64,000 nt of DNA from an uncultured Prevotella sp. (GTDB lineage Bacteria > Bacteroidota > Bacteroidia > Bacteroidales > Bacteroidaceae): assembly GCA_900315635.1 (NCBI GenBank), contig OMZV01000004.1, positions 60,135 to 124,134 on the forward strand, given 5' to 3'. The notes beneath the pieces were generated by a model. The model was given only the letters and a program-made list of their open reading frames with translations, was not told the origin of the DNA and did no database searches. Numbering within the stretch: position 1 is the stretch's first letter; every line of letters begins with the position of its first letter. The position numbers were made by a program, and so were the translations under genes. Below, in pieces: positions 9,768-17,967 of the stretch.

Positions 9768-9775
9768 CAAAGTTA
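9768..9775 (-). promoter_or_regulatory. -7 box of uxuAB
   Basis: TAACTTTG read on the minus strand, the standard Bacteroidota -7 element. No clear TTG is found 19-20 bases upstream. Confidence 0.45.
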
Positions 9776-9946
9776 ACAAATATCTGTCATTGTTGGAATT
9801 CATAAATATATAAAATTGCTTAAATCGAACGAAAAGAGAGGAAAACGAACGATTTTGATAAACTGTCATTGTGAATAGCACAACCGTCTGTTTCTTCTCA
9901 AAATCCAATCAAAATAAGAAAAATCATAAATTTATTCGGTTTTTTG

Positions 9947-9977
9947 TTGCAAACCACGAAAAATTATATTATTTTTG
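9947..9977 (+). promoter_or_regulatory. Promoter of the small membrane protein gene
   Basis: TTG (9947-9949), 20 bases, TATTTTTG (9970-9977), then 24 bases to the ATG at 10002. Confidence 0.65.
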
Positions 9978-10001
9978 TGCCAAATAAAATATTTATAACC
10001 T

Positions 10002-10295
10002 ATGAGCACAACTACTATCATCGTCATTGTCGCCATTGCTGTCATACTGATAGCAATCGCTTTCACCAGTAAACATCATAAGCACAGAAAAGTTTTCCAC
10101 GAAGACGAGATAGCCGCTGCTATCGACAAGGTGTTCGAACAGGAAGGAGTCAACGAGATGAACCGCACTGACTTCCTAAAGAAATTCCAGCTGAAACTGA
10201 ACTGCTCGCGCAAGGAGCTGATGGTTCTTCTGGGAAAGGCACGCACAGCCGGGCTCGTCAAGGTCGACGGAGAGAAAGTAAGCAAGCCTGTCTGA
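10002..10295 (+). CDS. Small membrane-anchored protein with a winged-helix-like domain, unknown function
   Basis: 97 residues. Residues 3-22 are a hydrophobic anchor, followed by a basic stretch (KHHKHRK) that would face the cytoplasm. The remaining 60 or so residues are helical with a pattern reminiscent of a small winged helix (NRTDFLKKFQLKL, SRKELMVLLGKARTAGLV, KVDGEKV), but this is a pattern impression only. A full promoter precedes it and no operon partner follows; the next 330 bases are a repeat and a promoter. I do not recognise the family. Confidence 0.65.
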   Translation: MSTTTIIVIVAIAVILIAIAFTSKHHKHRKVFHEDEIAAAIDKVFEQEGVNEMNRTDFLKKFQLKLNCSRKELMVLLGKARTAGLVKVDGEKVSKPV

Positions 10296-10382
10296 TTATT
10301 TCATCGGGCACGAAATTGTTGTAAAGAATATTGCCAAAGGCGGAACGAGCGTTTCCGTCTTTGTAACTCGTTGAGTACCAAC

Positions 10383-10508
10383 CAATTTACAAGTAACGGC
10401 AAATTGCGTTGTAAAAGACGCCCAATTAGCTTGTAAAAGATGCCCAATTACAAGCTAAGAGATACCCAATTACAAACCGTTTGGGCATCTTTTACAATCC
10501 GTTTAGCC
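10383..10508. repeat. Interspersed intergenic repeat, copy A
   Basis: Within the 333-base gap 10296-10628. It contains GTAAAAGACGCCCAATTA, GTAAAAGATGCCCAATTA and GAGATACCCAATTAC in tandem, then the inverted unit GGGCATCTTTTACAA (from 10483) and a CGTTTAGCC end at 10508. Related copies lie near 24.2, 36.1 and 52.4 kb. The direct and inverted units would fold into a hairpin in RNA. Confidence 0.75.
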
Positions 10509-10591
10509 ATCAGCTGCTTTCGTGTAAGCTATTTTCAACACGGGAACGGTGCGTTACTAAATACTTAAAAACAAAAGAATATTTAATTTCT

Positions 10592-10622
10592 TTTGTTATT
10601 TCTTGAATTTGGAGTACCTTTG
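10592..10622 (+). promoter_or_regulatory. Lysozyme promoter abutting the start codon
   Basis: TTTG (10592-10595), 19 bases, TACCTTTG (10615-10622). The ATG at 10629 is only 6 bases beyond the -7 box, so the transcript would start at or next to the start codon. Confidence 0.7.
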
Positions 10623-10628
10623 CAAACT

Positions 10629-11324
10629 ATGAAGGTAAGAAGATTAATTTTCACGATAACAGCAATAATATTCTCAGTAAGTCTGCATGCGCAGTACTAC
10701 ATCCAGTGCGAGGACACCTGCAACCACATCCACGGTCTCGACATGAGCCACTATCAGGGTGATGTATGGTGGGAGACTGTCGGCGCAAACAGCAAGATGT
10801 ACTACGTCTACCTGAAGGCTAGTGAGGGCGGCGACAACATCGACCGCCGATACTTGGAGAACATTACCCTGGCACGGCGCTACGGGCTGAAAGTCGGTTC
10901 ATACCATTTCTATCGCCCTACCCGTCCGCAAGACGAGCAAGTGCGCAACTTCCGCACGCAATGCCGTCCGCAAGACCAGGATTTGGTGCCAATGGTCGAC
11001 ATCGAGACCACCGGCGGACTGGGACGTCGGGAGCTCTGCGACTCTCTGCACAAGTTCCTCTACCTGCTTGAGAGGACGTACCATCAGAAGCCTCTGATAT
11101 ACACATACGAGAGCTTCTACAACAGCTACCTCACCAACCAGCTGAACGGCTACAAGCTGTTTATCGCCAAATACAACAACACCGCGCCTGTTCTCCGTGA
11201 CGGACGTGACATTTTCGCATGGCAATACACCTCGAAGGGACGGATAAACGGTGTGTCGGGCTATGTCGACAAATCCCGTCTGATGGGCCGTCACAGTATG
11301 CGTGAGATAAGGTACAGGCACTAA
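10629..11324 (+). CDS. Secreted GH25 lysozyme (N-acetylmuramidase)
   Basis: 231 residues from the ATG at 10629; a longer frame upstream overlaps the promoter and is rejected. Signal peptide about 1-22 (SLHAQ). GH25 hallmarks: HGLDMSHYQGDVWW with the catalytic Asp, YLKASEGG, the VPMVDIETTGG block with its D-x-E, and FAWQYTS near the C-terminus. Known activity: hydrolysis of the MurNAc-GlcNAc bond of peptidoglycan. It may act in cell-wall remodelling or against other bacteria; no immunity or secretion partner is next to it. The zinc-ribbon gene follows after 57 bases without an obvious promoter, so the two may be co-transcribed. Confidence 0.88.
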   Translation: MKVRRLIFTITAIIFSVSLHAQYYIQCEDTCNHIHGLDMSHYQGDVWWETVGANSKMYYVYLKASEGGDNIDRRYLENITLARRYGLKVGSYHFYRPTRPQDEQVRNFRTQCRPQDQDLVPMVDIETTGGLGRRELCDSLHKFLYLLERTYHQKPLIYTYESFYNSYLTNQLNGYKLFIAKYNNTAPVLRDGRDIFAWQYTSKGRINGVSGYVDKSRLMGRHSMREIRYRH

Positions 11325-11381
11325 AGCCCGGATGTTGGTAAAGAAAGTATAGAACAAAAACATTGAATTACATATAAAACC

Positions 11382-12896
11382 ATGATAATTAAATGCCCTG
11401 AATGTGGTCATCAAGTCAGCGACAAGGCTCCGGTATGCCCTAGTTGCGGCGTCGAGATAGCAGGCAAGATAATCCGTTGTCCGCATTGTGGAGAGATTCA
11501 CTTCATCAGCGACGGTATCTGTCCCAACTGCCATCATAGTCTGCGTCCGACAGCGGGCAATGCTACCGACAACATTATCGACAACAGGCCTGCCACTAGC
11601 GATGAGCCAGAAGAGGAAAACACACCATCCGACGACAATACCGAGGATCCTCTAAAGGAGGAGGCTGCCATAGCCAAGGAAGAGGAAGAGCTTGCCGAAG
11701 TTCATCCCGTTCAGGCTGTGCCAATAACCAATGAGGCTGAGGAGACCGCAAGAGTTGAGCCTATCCGCACTGAAGCGCAGGGTCCAAAGAATGTTCAAGG
11801 TCCGGGAAAGCCGGGGGGCAATGGCGGTAAGGAAGAGAAGAAAAGCCGTTGGCCGCTGATTGTATCGCTGATCGTGGCTATCGTTATATGCCTCGGTTTG
11901 CTTTTTGCCTATAGCAACGGCAACAGAAACAACGAAGAGAAGGAGTACCAGATTGCTATTGAAAGCCGCGACCCGGCTATATTGCAGTCTTATTTGGACA
12001 CCTACAAGAACGCGCCTACGGCTCACCGCGATTCTGTTCAGGCTTTGCTGAACGCCATCAATGCCTCTGATCCTCAATGGGATAGCATTAAGTCGTCGAA
12101 TGACGTCAACCAACTGAAACAATATTTGCAGAAGAATCCGAATTCGCCTCACAAGCAGGAGATTCTGAACAAGATAGACGAACTCGACTGGCAGACGGCT
12201 CTGAAGACTCACGACTTCGCCAACTATCTGTCACTCCATCAGAACGGACGTCACGCCACTGAGGCTGTCGATTCGGTAAAACTTACCATGGACATGCCTG
12301 CTTCGGGTGCCGACCGTCAGAAGGCTGTAAGCGCGGTCCGCAACTTCCTCGTTGCGCTGAACTCTCATAATGAGGAAAGGGTGAAGAATTGCTTCGCCTC
12401 ACAAGTGGAATATTTCAATGAGAAATCATCCGTCGATGGCAATGAGGCTCTGAACTATATGGCTATCATCTATCGTGATGCCGAGCGGCTGAACTGGCAC
12501 GTCGACAATGCCGACGCGGCAAAGGTCAGCAAGACCGGTGAGGGCTCGGGTGCCCAATACTCTATCACGATGCCGGCCCGTCTGTCGGTGAACTACAATT
12601 CCGGCAACAACGTACAGAGCCGGTATAATATTCAGGCAAAGATTAACGGCTCGGGACTCATTACTGCCATCCGTCTTGTCAGGCTAGCCGAAGACAAGGC
12701 TTCGTCATCATCATCGGAGTCGAAGTCGTCAAAGTCGGAGTCGAAGTCTTCGAAATCATCATCTTCCAGTTCATCAGAAAAGAAGTCTTCTTCGTCCTCT
12801 TCGTCAAAGAGCTCTTCTTCGAAAAAGTCAACGGGCAGTTCGTCTTCGAAGAAGTCATCAAGCAACTCTTCATCCAAGAAGTCTTCAAAGAAATAA
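11382..12896 (+). CDS. Zinc-ribbon membrane protein with NTF2-like region and Ser/Lys tail
   Basis: 504 residues. Two zinc ribbons at the N-terminus (CPECG/CPSCG at 5-23 and CPHCG/CPNCH at 33-51), an acidic linker, one transmembrane helix (about 160-182), helical repeats (about 190-300) and a region near 320-440 resembling an NTF2-like fold. The last 65 or so residues are almost only Ser, Lys and Glu. The zinc ribbons face the cytoplasm and the rest is outside. Function is not known. The Ser/Lys tail is low-complexity and its length may vary between strains by repeat slippage (inference). The domain order is seen directly; the NTF2 assignment is a guess from pattern. Confidence 0.8.
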   Translation: MIIKCPECGHQVSDKAPVCPSCGVEIAGKIIRCPHCGEIHFISDGICPNCHHSLRPTAGNATDNIIDNRPATSDEPEEENTPSDDNTEDPLKEEAAIAKEEEELAEVHPVQAVPITNEAEETARVEPIRTEAQGPKNVQGPGKPGGNGGKEEKKSRWPLIVSLIVAIVICLGLLFAYSNGNRNNEEKEYQIAIESRDPAILQSYLDTYKNAPTAHRDSVQALLNAINASDPQWDSIKSSNDVNQLKQYLQKNPNSPHKQEILNKIDELDWQTALKTHDFANYLSLHQNGRHATEAVDSVKLTMDMPASGADRQKAVSAVRNFLVALNSHNEERVKNCFASQVEYFNEKSSVDGNEALNYMAIIYRDAERLNWHVDNADAAKVSKTGEGSGAQYSITMPARLSVNYNSGNNVQSRYNIQAKINGSGLITAIRLVRLAEDKASSSSSESKSSKSESKSSKSSSSSSSEKKSSSSSSSKSSSSKKSTGSSSSKKSSSNSSSKKSSKK

Positions 12897-12906
12897 TCAG
12901 TAGGTG

Positions 12907-12926
12907 CGACGGTCTCCGAACCGTCG
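12907..12926. terminator. Small GC hairpin after the zinc-ribbon gene
   Basis: CGACGGT and ACCGTCG with a 6-base loop, 10 bases after the stop codon; no U-tract, so termination is uncertain. Confidence 0.4.
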
Positions 12927-12941
12927 TAACAACAGTGGGAA

Positions 12942-12973
12942 TTTGCATGTTTCGATTAAATTTCCTAACTTTG
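12942..12973 (+). promoter_or_regulatory. Promoter of the NTP_transf_5 gene
   Basis: TTTG (12942-12945), 20 bases, TAACTTTG (12966-12973), 36 bases before the ATG. Confidence 0.65.
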
Positions 12974-13009
12974 CAATATATTCTGAAACTTAAATGACTC
13001 TAAGCTAAA

Positions 13010-14128
13010 ATGGAACAACCCTTTATCGACTTCCTGCGATTCTGTCTGCACGAAGATGATAAGTTGCCGGATTCGGCGAAAGACATCGACTGGACGAAGC
13101 TTCTGGAATTCGGACGGAAGCAGAGTATCACCGGTGTGTTGTTTCATGGAATAAAGCGGCTTACAGCTAAAGACCCACATCCTTCACCACGAGAGCTCGC
13201 CCAATGGGGCGTCGAGAATCAGCAGATTGCTGACGACAACCGACAGGTTTATCAGGATGCTTACAGACTGACGAGCTGGCTGTACAAAGAGACTGGCATT
13301 AAGGGAGTTGTCCTGAAAGGACAGGCTAACGCACTGCTCTATCCCGACAAGTTCTCAAGGATGTCCGGCGACATCGACTTATGGACGACCGCCGACCCGG
13401 TGGAGCTCATTCTTTGGGCTCAAAAGCACGACCCTGAGAGTGCCATAGACTATCATCATGTTTCGTTCGAAGTCCTGCCGACAATAGCTGAGCTGCACTT
13501 CGTCCCGTCGTTCATGGGGAATCTGTTCTATGAATGGCGGTTGCGGAAATACTTCAAAGAGGCTAAGGACGAGCAGTTCCGGCGAATAGTACAGTTGCCT
13601 GAAGGACTTGGGAAGATTTGTGTGTTGCAGCCTGACTTCGACTGTATATTCCAGCTGACCCACCTCATGCACCATTTCTTTTTCGAGGGCATAGGATTCC
13701 GTCAGCTCATCGATTTCTATTATCTGTTGAGCCGTGGCTTTACCGACAAACAGAAAGCTGATATTCTTCGGAGAATAAAGTGGCTGAACATGTCAAAGTT
13801 TACGGCTGCGGTTATGTATATAATGTACGACGTGCTTGGCATTGACAAGGATCGCCTGCTCTGTGAACCGAATGAGAAAGTCGGAAAGCTATTTCTCCGT
13901 GAAGTGCTGAAGGCGGGCAACTTCGGATTCTATGACGAACGGTATTCGTTCCGTGGGATGTCGGTATATACTCAGTATTTCCTTGAGATTTACCGTAACC
14001 TTCACTTCGCGCTCTACTTTCCTTCCGAGACAATATGGGGAAGACCTGTTTCACGCTGGTGGCACATGTTCTACAAGGCATGGCTGAGGCATAAAGTTAG
14101 TAAGGCAAAAAAAAATATCCGCCACTGA
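13010..14128 (+). CDS. Nucleotidyltransferase family protein (NTP_transf_5 type)
   Basis: 372 residues, cytoplasmic. The diagnostic stretch is at about 101-124: GVVLKGQANALLYPD followed by RMSGDIDLW, the KG...YP...R..DIDLW pattern of the uncharacterised nucleotidyltransferase family NTP_transf_5. The DIDLW acidic pair would bind metal. Members often sit in polysaccharide or antibiotic-like loci, but here it has its own promoter and no such neighbours, so the substrate is open. Its TGA stop (14126-14128) is inside the stem of the terminator it shares with mgsA. Confidence 0.8.
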   Translation: MEQPFIDFLRFCLHEDDKLPDSAKDIDWTKLLEFGRKQSITGVLFHGIKRLTAKDPHPSPRELAQWGVENQQIADDNRQVYQDAYRLTSWLYKETGIKGVVLKGQANALLYPDKFSRMSGDIDLWTTADPVELILWAQKHDPESAIDYHHVSFEVLPTIAELHFVPSFMGNLFYEWRLRKYFKEAKDEQFRRIVQLPEGLGKICVLQPDFDCIFQLTHLMHHFFFEGIGFRQLIDFYYLLSRGFTDKQKADILRRIKWLNMSKFTAAVMYIMYDVLGIDKDRLLCEPNEKVGKLFLREVLKAGNFGFYDERYSFRGMSVYTQYFLEIYRNLHFALYFPSETIWGRPVSRWWHMFYKAWLRHKVSKAKKNIRH

Positions 14129-14152
14129 AGTAACAATCAGTAGCGGATATTT
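14113..14152. terminator. Bidirectional terminator, NTP_transf_5 gene versus mgsA
   Basis: AAATATCCGC-CACTGA pairs with TCAGTAGCGGATATTT (one wobble). A-run before and T-rich after make it work for both convergent genes. Confidence 0.8.
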
Positions 14153-14172
14153 CTATGTAAGTTATAAGGCTG

Positions 14173-14661
14173 TTACAGCTTTCGGTTGGCATAACGCTGT
14201 ATGCAGTCAGGGATTATGCGCTGATAAGACTCATCGCCGAGAAGTGTCGAGGTAAGCAGCATATCAGCTGTTGTACGGTCGGTTGCGTAGGCGATGTTGT
14301 AGAGTGATGCCAGACGGCTCAACGCAGAGACATCATTCTGATGGCCTTGTACTGCCAAGTTGTCACAGAAGAAGATGAGCATGTCAATCTTTCCTTCGGC
14401 TATCATGGCTCCGATTTGCTGGTCACCTCCAAGCGGACCTGACAAGAGCCTTGTGACTTTATCCTTGAACGGATAGGTCAGCACCTCCTTGCCGTCCTTG
14501 TCTTCCTCCGGAATGGCGAGCTCGGTAATAAGCTTGCCCGTAGTGCCGGTGGCATAAAGGTTATGCTTCGACAGAAGGGTCGCATTGTATCGTACCCAGT
14601 CGATAAGTTCCTTCTTGCGGGAATCGTGAGCTACAAGAGCTATATTTAAAATTTCTTTCAT
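14173..14661 (-). CDS. mgsA: Methylglyoxal synthase
   Basis: 162 residues, full family length. Key features: ALVAHDSRKKELIDW at the start, SGPLGGDQQIGA with the catalytic Asp80 (equivalent to Asp71 of E. coli MgsA), and DNLAVQGHQNDV. It converts dihydroxyacetone phosphate to methylglyoxal and phosphate, a bypass of lower glycolysis used when sugar phosphates build up. An AAGGAGGAG Shine-Dalgarno just before the ATG is unusual for this organism, where most genes lack one, and suggests strong translation. Confidence 0.95.
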   Translation of the reverse strand: MKEILNIALVAHDSRKKELIDWVRYNATLLSKHNLYATGTTGKLITELAIPEEDKDGKEVLTYPFKDKVTRLLSGPLGGDQQIGAMIAEGKIDMLIFFCDNLAVQGHQNDVSALSRLASLYNIAYATDRTTADMLLTSTLLGDESYQRIIPDCIQRYANRKL

Positions 14662-14753
14662 AATTTCTCCTCCTTATTATTGTTGTTTATATACATTATT
14701 TATATAACAACATTCGTGCCAAGTGATGGTTTTTACCGTTTCATCTGATTTAA

Positions 14754-14785
14754 TTTGGCAGATTCAAATGAAATATGTAATTTTG
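14754..14785 (+). promoter_or_regulatory. Promoter of the substrate-binding-like lipoprotein
   Basis: TTTG (14754-14757), 20 bases, TAATTTTG (14778-14785), 17 bases before the ATG at 14803. It shows that an upstream in-frame start is too early. Confidence 0.65.
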
Positions 14786-14802
14786 CGCAAAATTGTGGCT
14801 GT

Positions 14803-15759
14803 ATGAAAACGAAACCAATAATAGCGATATGTCTGACGCTTATCACCGCTCTGCTTATGGGCTGTGGGAAAAGCTATAAGGAACAGAATGCTGAACGCCA
14901 TGCCGCTGCCGCAAAAGCCAAAGCCGACGAAAAGGCGGCTTTCAAGATAGCGGTCATGCCGACAATCGACTGTCTGCCGTTGTACCTTATGAAGGACAGC
15001 TCGCTTTACGATAGCACAAAGGTTGACATAAGGCTGAAGAACTTTACCGCCGATATGGATATTGACACAGCTCTTGTCGGTGGAAGCGTTCAGGCGGCAG
15101 CTACAGAGCTCGTCCGCACTTTCGAACTGAGGCGGACTCATCATATCCCTATGCGGGCTGTGGCTGTAACTCCATTGCAATGGACTCTCGTCGGCGACAA
15201 GAAAAATAATATAACATCGCTGAAAGCACTGGGAAATCATAATGTTGCGATGACCCGTTATTCGGCAACCGACTGGCTGACAGCAAGGGCAAGGAAGAAG
15301 GCAAAGACCGATGACGTTATATTCAGCGTGCAGATAAATGATGTAACTCTGCGTTTGCAAATGTTGCTCAACGACGAGATGGATGCGGCTTGGCTGCCTG
15401 AGCCTCAAGCAACGGCTGCATTGGCGAAGGGCAATGTAACTCTTGCAAGCAGTGCCGACGAAGGACGTAATTTCGGACTGATTGTCTATCGGGAAGACAA
15501 CGGCAAGGATGCCGACAAACGGGAAGCCCAATTGCAGGAAGTGAAAACGGCATACAATCATGCTGTTGACCTCATTAACAGCCGTGGACTGAAATACTAT
15601 TCGGCATTGATTAAGAAGTACATGGGCGTTGATGACAAGACAATAGCACGGTTGCCGAAGATTACATTCACACATACTGACGGACCATCGCGGGCAGACA
15701 TGCTTGCAGCCGAGAAAATAAGATTCCAAAAGCACACCCCAAGAGTGAAGATAGAATGA
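14803..15759 (+). CDS. Lipoprotein of the NMT1/THI5-like substrate-binding fold
   Basis: 318 residues from the ATG at 14803. Lipobox LMGC near residue 20, so the mature protein is lipid-anchored. The body resembles NMT1/SsuA-type periplasmic binding proteins: FKIAVMPTIDCLPLYLM, then DALVGG-type and AAWLPEPQATA segments. Such proteins normally deliver pyrimidine precursors, sulfonates or similar ligands to an ABC transporter. No permease or ATPase is nearby. The stop overlaps the next gene's start by 4 bases (ATGA), so the two products are translationally coupled, an unusual partner for a binding protein. Confidence 0.72.
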   Translation: MKTKPIIAICLTLITALLMGCGKSYKEQNAERHAAAAKAKADEKAAFKIAVMPTIDCLPLYLMKDSSLYDSTKVDIRLKNFTADMDIDTALVGGSVQAAATELVRTFELRRTHHIPMRAVAVTPLQWTLVGDKKNNITSLKALGNHNVAMTRYSATDWLTARARKKAKTDDVIFSVQINDVTLRLQMLLNDEMDAAWLPEPQATAALAKGNVTLASSADEGRNFGLIVYREDNGKDADKREAQLQEVKTAYNHAVDLINSRGLKYYSALIKKYMGVDDKTIARLPKITFTHTDGPSRADMLAAEKIRFQKHTPRVKIE

Positions 15760-17957
15760 TACAAGACACCATACATGAAGCACTGAGACAAGCATTGAGC
15801 TTTCATCTCTCGAAAGCTCTTTCATTGCTTATGCCCATATTTCAGACTCACACTAAACTGAAGGACAGCTCTGAAATTGAGGATATTGCCAATGCTTTCA
15901 ACATGATGCTGCATTACATGAGGCAGAACGCCGACGACCCGGAAAGGAAGAAGCTGTACCATAATCTGCTTAGGCGGACCTACCGTGTGGCGGCTGACTT
16001 GGAAATTTCCTGGCGATGCAAGAACAATGGATTCTACATTACGCAGTTCCAGAAGGCCTCGCATCTGAATATGTCGCCGGATTTCATTCGGACGGTATTG
16101 GAGACTTTTGTCTCTGATGTTGCCATGCTGTCATTAAACTATAATGGTGATTCCCTGGAGGAAAAGAAGAATGACATATACTCACGTCACCAGACTTTCA
16201 TAGAACGCTTATTCGCCGCAATAACGACTTCATGTCAATGGAGCGATGGTGAAAGAGAATTCTGGAGCGAGTTTCTTGTTTCTCCGACTATAGATACTAT
16301 TGATGCTCAGCTCATTACTTCAGCCATATCCCTGAGTGCTTCCAATCAGTTCGATCCGAACAAGACCCGTACGCTTGCACTAATATACAAGAACGCTACT
16401 GAAACGGGACTAAAGGAACGAGCTCTAATTGGATTTGTCTTCTCGTTAAAGGAAGAACCGCTCAAAGGGCTTTTCAAGGAGTTGAACGACATTATAAAGG
16501 AAGTTACGACGTTGCCGGAGACCTCTCATGAGCTGTTGGAACTCCAGGAACAGATATTCTATTGCCTCAACGCTGAGCGTGACAAGCAGAAAATCGAGGA
16601 AGAGATTATGCCTGGATTGACAAAGAATGCTCCATATCGTGTTACGGGGACGGGAATGATTGAGGAGACACCACCTGACAAGATGCGTGACATTCTGCAT
16701 CCCGACGCTGACGACAAGGCTATGGAACAGATAGAGCAGTCGATGCAGAAGATAGCTGACATGCAGAAGCAGGGTGCCGACATTTACTTCGGCGGATTCT
16801 CACACATGAAGAGGTTCCCGTTCTTCAGCACCACCGCAAACTGGTTCATGCCGTATTCGCCCGAGCAGCCCGATGTCGCAAAGGTAAGACAGAAAGTCGG
16901 CAAGAGCAATTTCATCGACTTGCTTATATCGAAATCGGCATTCTGTGAGTCCGACAAATACTCGTTTACATTTGCGATTAATGCCATATACGACCGTATG
17001 CCGCCTAATCTCCGTGAGATGATAAACTCCAGCGAGGCGATGGGCATAGAAGTACCGGAGCAGGAAGTACATACTGCGGCATTCATCCGCCGACAATATC
17101 TGCAAGACCTGTACCGGTTCTTCAGGCTGCATCCTCAGCGTGGCGACATAAAGAACGTGTTCGACGACAGCGAAGCCGCATTCTTCTTCCATAAAGATTA
17201 CTTCAAAGGAACTGCCATTGACAAGCACCGCCCTACACTGGCTGTATTCCTGTATGACCAGCAAAGGCACGAGCAACTTAACCTGGCTCTGCAAGATTTT
17301 AATGACAGGCAACGTGATACATTCACTTACTGGATTCTTCTGGCAAATGAATTATCACACAACGGAGCTTATGGGAAAGCTGAGAAAGCATACACCAAAG
17401 CATTGGAGAAGGCACCGGACAAAGAAATAGCGCTAAAAGGTTTGGCTCGTTCGGCTATGCTGCAATCCGATTACGGGACAGCCGCTGAAACATATTCCAA
17501 GCTGTTGACAATAGATCCGGGGCATAAGTCTTACTTAGTAAACCGTGGACTGGCACTTATAAATAAAGGTGATGTCGAATCAGCCGCACCGGTTGTCTAC
17601 GAAGCCGACTACCGTTATCCTGACGATGACAACGTAAAAAGGGTCAAGGCGTGGCTGCTTCTGCATCAGCATAAACCAGAAGAGGCAGTAGCTATTTACC
17701 GTAATATAACCGGAATCCAGCCCGAAGGTAGTATTGGTGAGTCGAAGTCTGCTCTTACCGAGGATTATTTGAACATGGGATACGCCTTATGGATGTCCCA
17801 CAATATAGAAGGAGCAGCTGAGACATTCAAGACCTACTTAAGGAAGGCTCAAAAAGAAAACATTTGCGTCGACTTCCATTCTGATTCAAAGTTATTGGCA
17901 GACTATGGTTTAGACAACGACGATATTAGCTTAATGGTAGAATTAGTTGAACATTAA
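15756..17957 (+). CDS. Cytoplasmic TPR-repeat protein, unknown function
   Basis: 733 residues, no signal peptide. The N-terminal two thirds are helical and not recognised. The C-terminal part (about 520-690) has consecutive tetratricopeptide units, e.g. AYGKAEKAYTKALEKAPDKEIALKGLA and YGTAAETYSKLLTIDPGHKSYLVNRG-type repeats. TPRs are protein-interaction scaffolds. It is coupled by ATGA overlap to the binding-protein-like lipoprotein upstream. Short AACATT repeats lie in the 10-base gap before mtaB, which probably belongs to the same transcript. Confidence 0.75.
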   Translation: MIQDTIHEALRQALSFHLSKALSLLMPIFQTHTKLKDSSEIEDIANAFNMMLHYMRQNADDPERKKLYHNLLRRTYRVAADLEISWRCKNNGFYITQFQKASHLNMSPDFIRTVLETFVSDVAMLSLNYNGDSLEEKKNDIYSRHQTFIERLFAAITTSCQWSDGEREFWSEFLVSPTIDTIDAQLITSAISLSASNQFDPNKTRTLALIYKNATETGLKERALIGFVFSLKEEPLKGLFKELNDIIKEVTTLPETSHELLELQEQIFYCLNAERDKQKIEEEIMPGLTKNAPYRVTGTGMIEETPPDKMRDILHPDADDKAMEQIEQSMQKIADMQKQGADIYFGGFSHMKRFPFFSTTANWFMPYSPEQPDVAKVRQKVGKSNFIDLLISKSAFCESDKYSFTFAINAIYDRMPPNLREMINSSEAMGIEVPEQEVHTAAFIRRQYLQDLYRFFRLHPQRGDIKNVFDDSEAAFFFHKDYFKGTAIDKHRPTLAVFLYDQQRHEQLNLALQDFNDRQRDTFTYWILLANELSHNGAYGKAEKAYTKALEKAPDKEIALKGLARSAMLQSDYGTAAETYSKLLTIDPGHKSYLVNRGLALINKGDVESAAPVVYEADYRYPDDDNVKRVKAWLLLHQHKPEEAVAIYRNITGIQPEGSIGESKSALTEDYLNMGYALWMSHNIEGAAETFKTYLRKAQKENICVDFHSDSKLLADYGLDNDDISLMVELVEH

Positions 17958-17967
17958 ACATTGAACA

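Noticed and set aside
10383-10508. CRISPR-like tandem repeats
   Set aside because: Units are irregular in length, partly inverted and have no spacers of constant size; no cas genes in the window.
12632-12948. Two minus-strand frames with acidic or Thr/Ser-rich products
   Set aside because: They are antisense to the Ser/Lys-rich tail of the zinc-ribbon protein; the low-complexity codons create open frames on the other strand.
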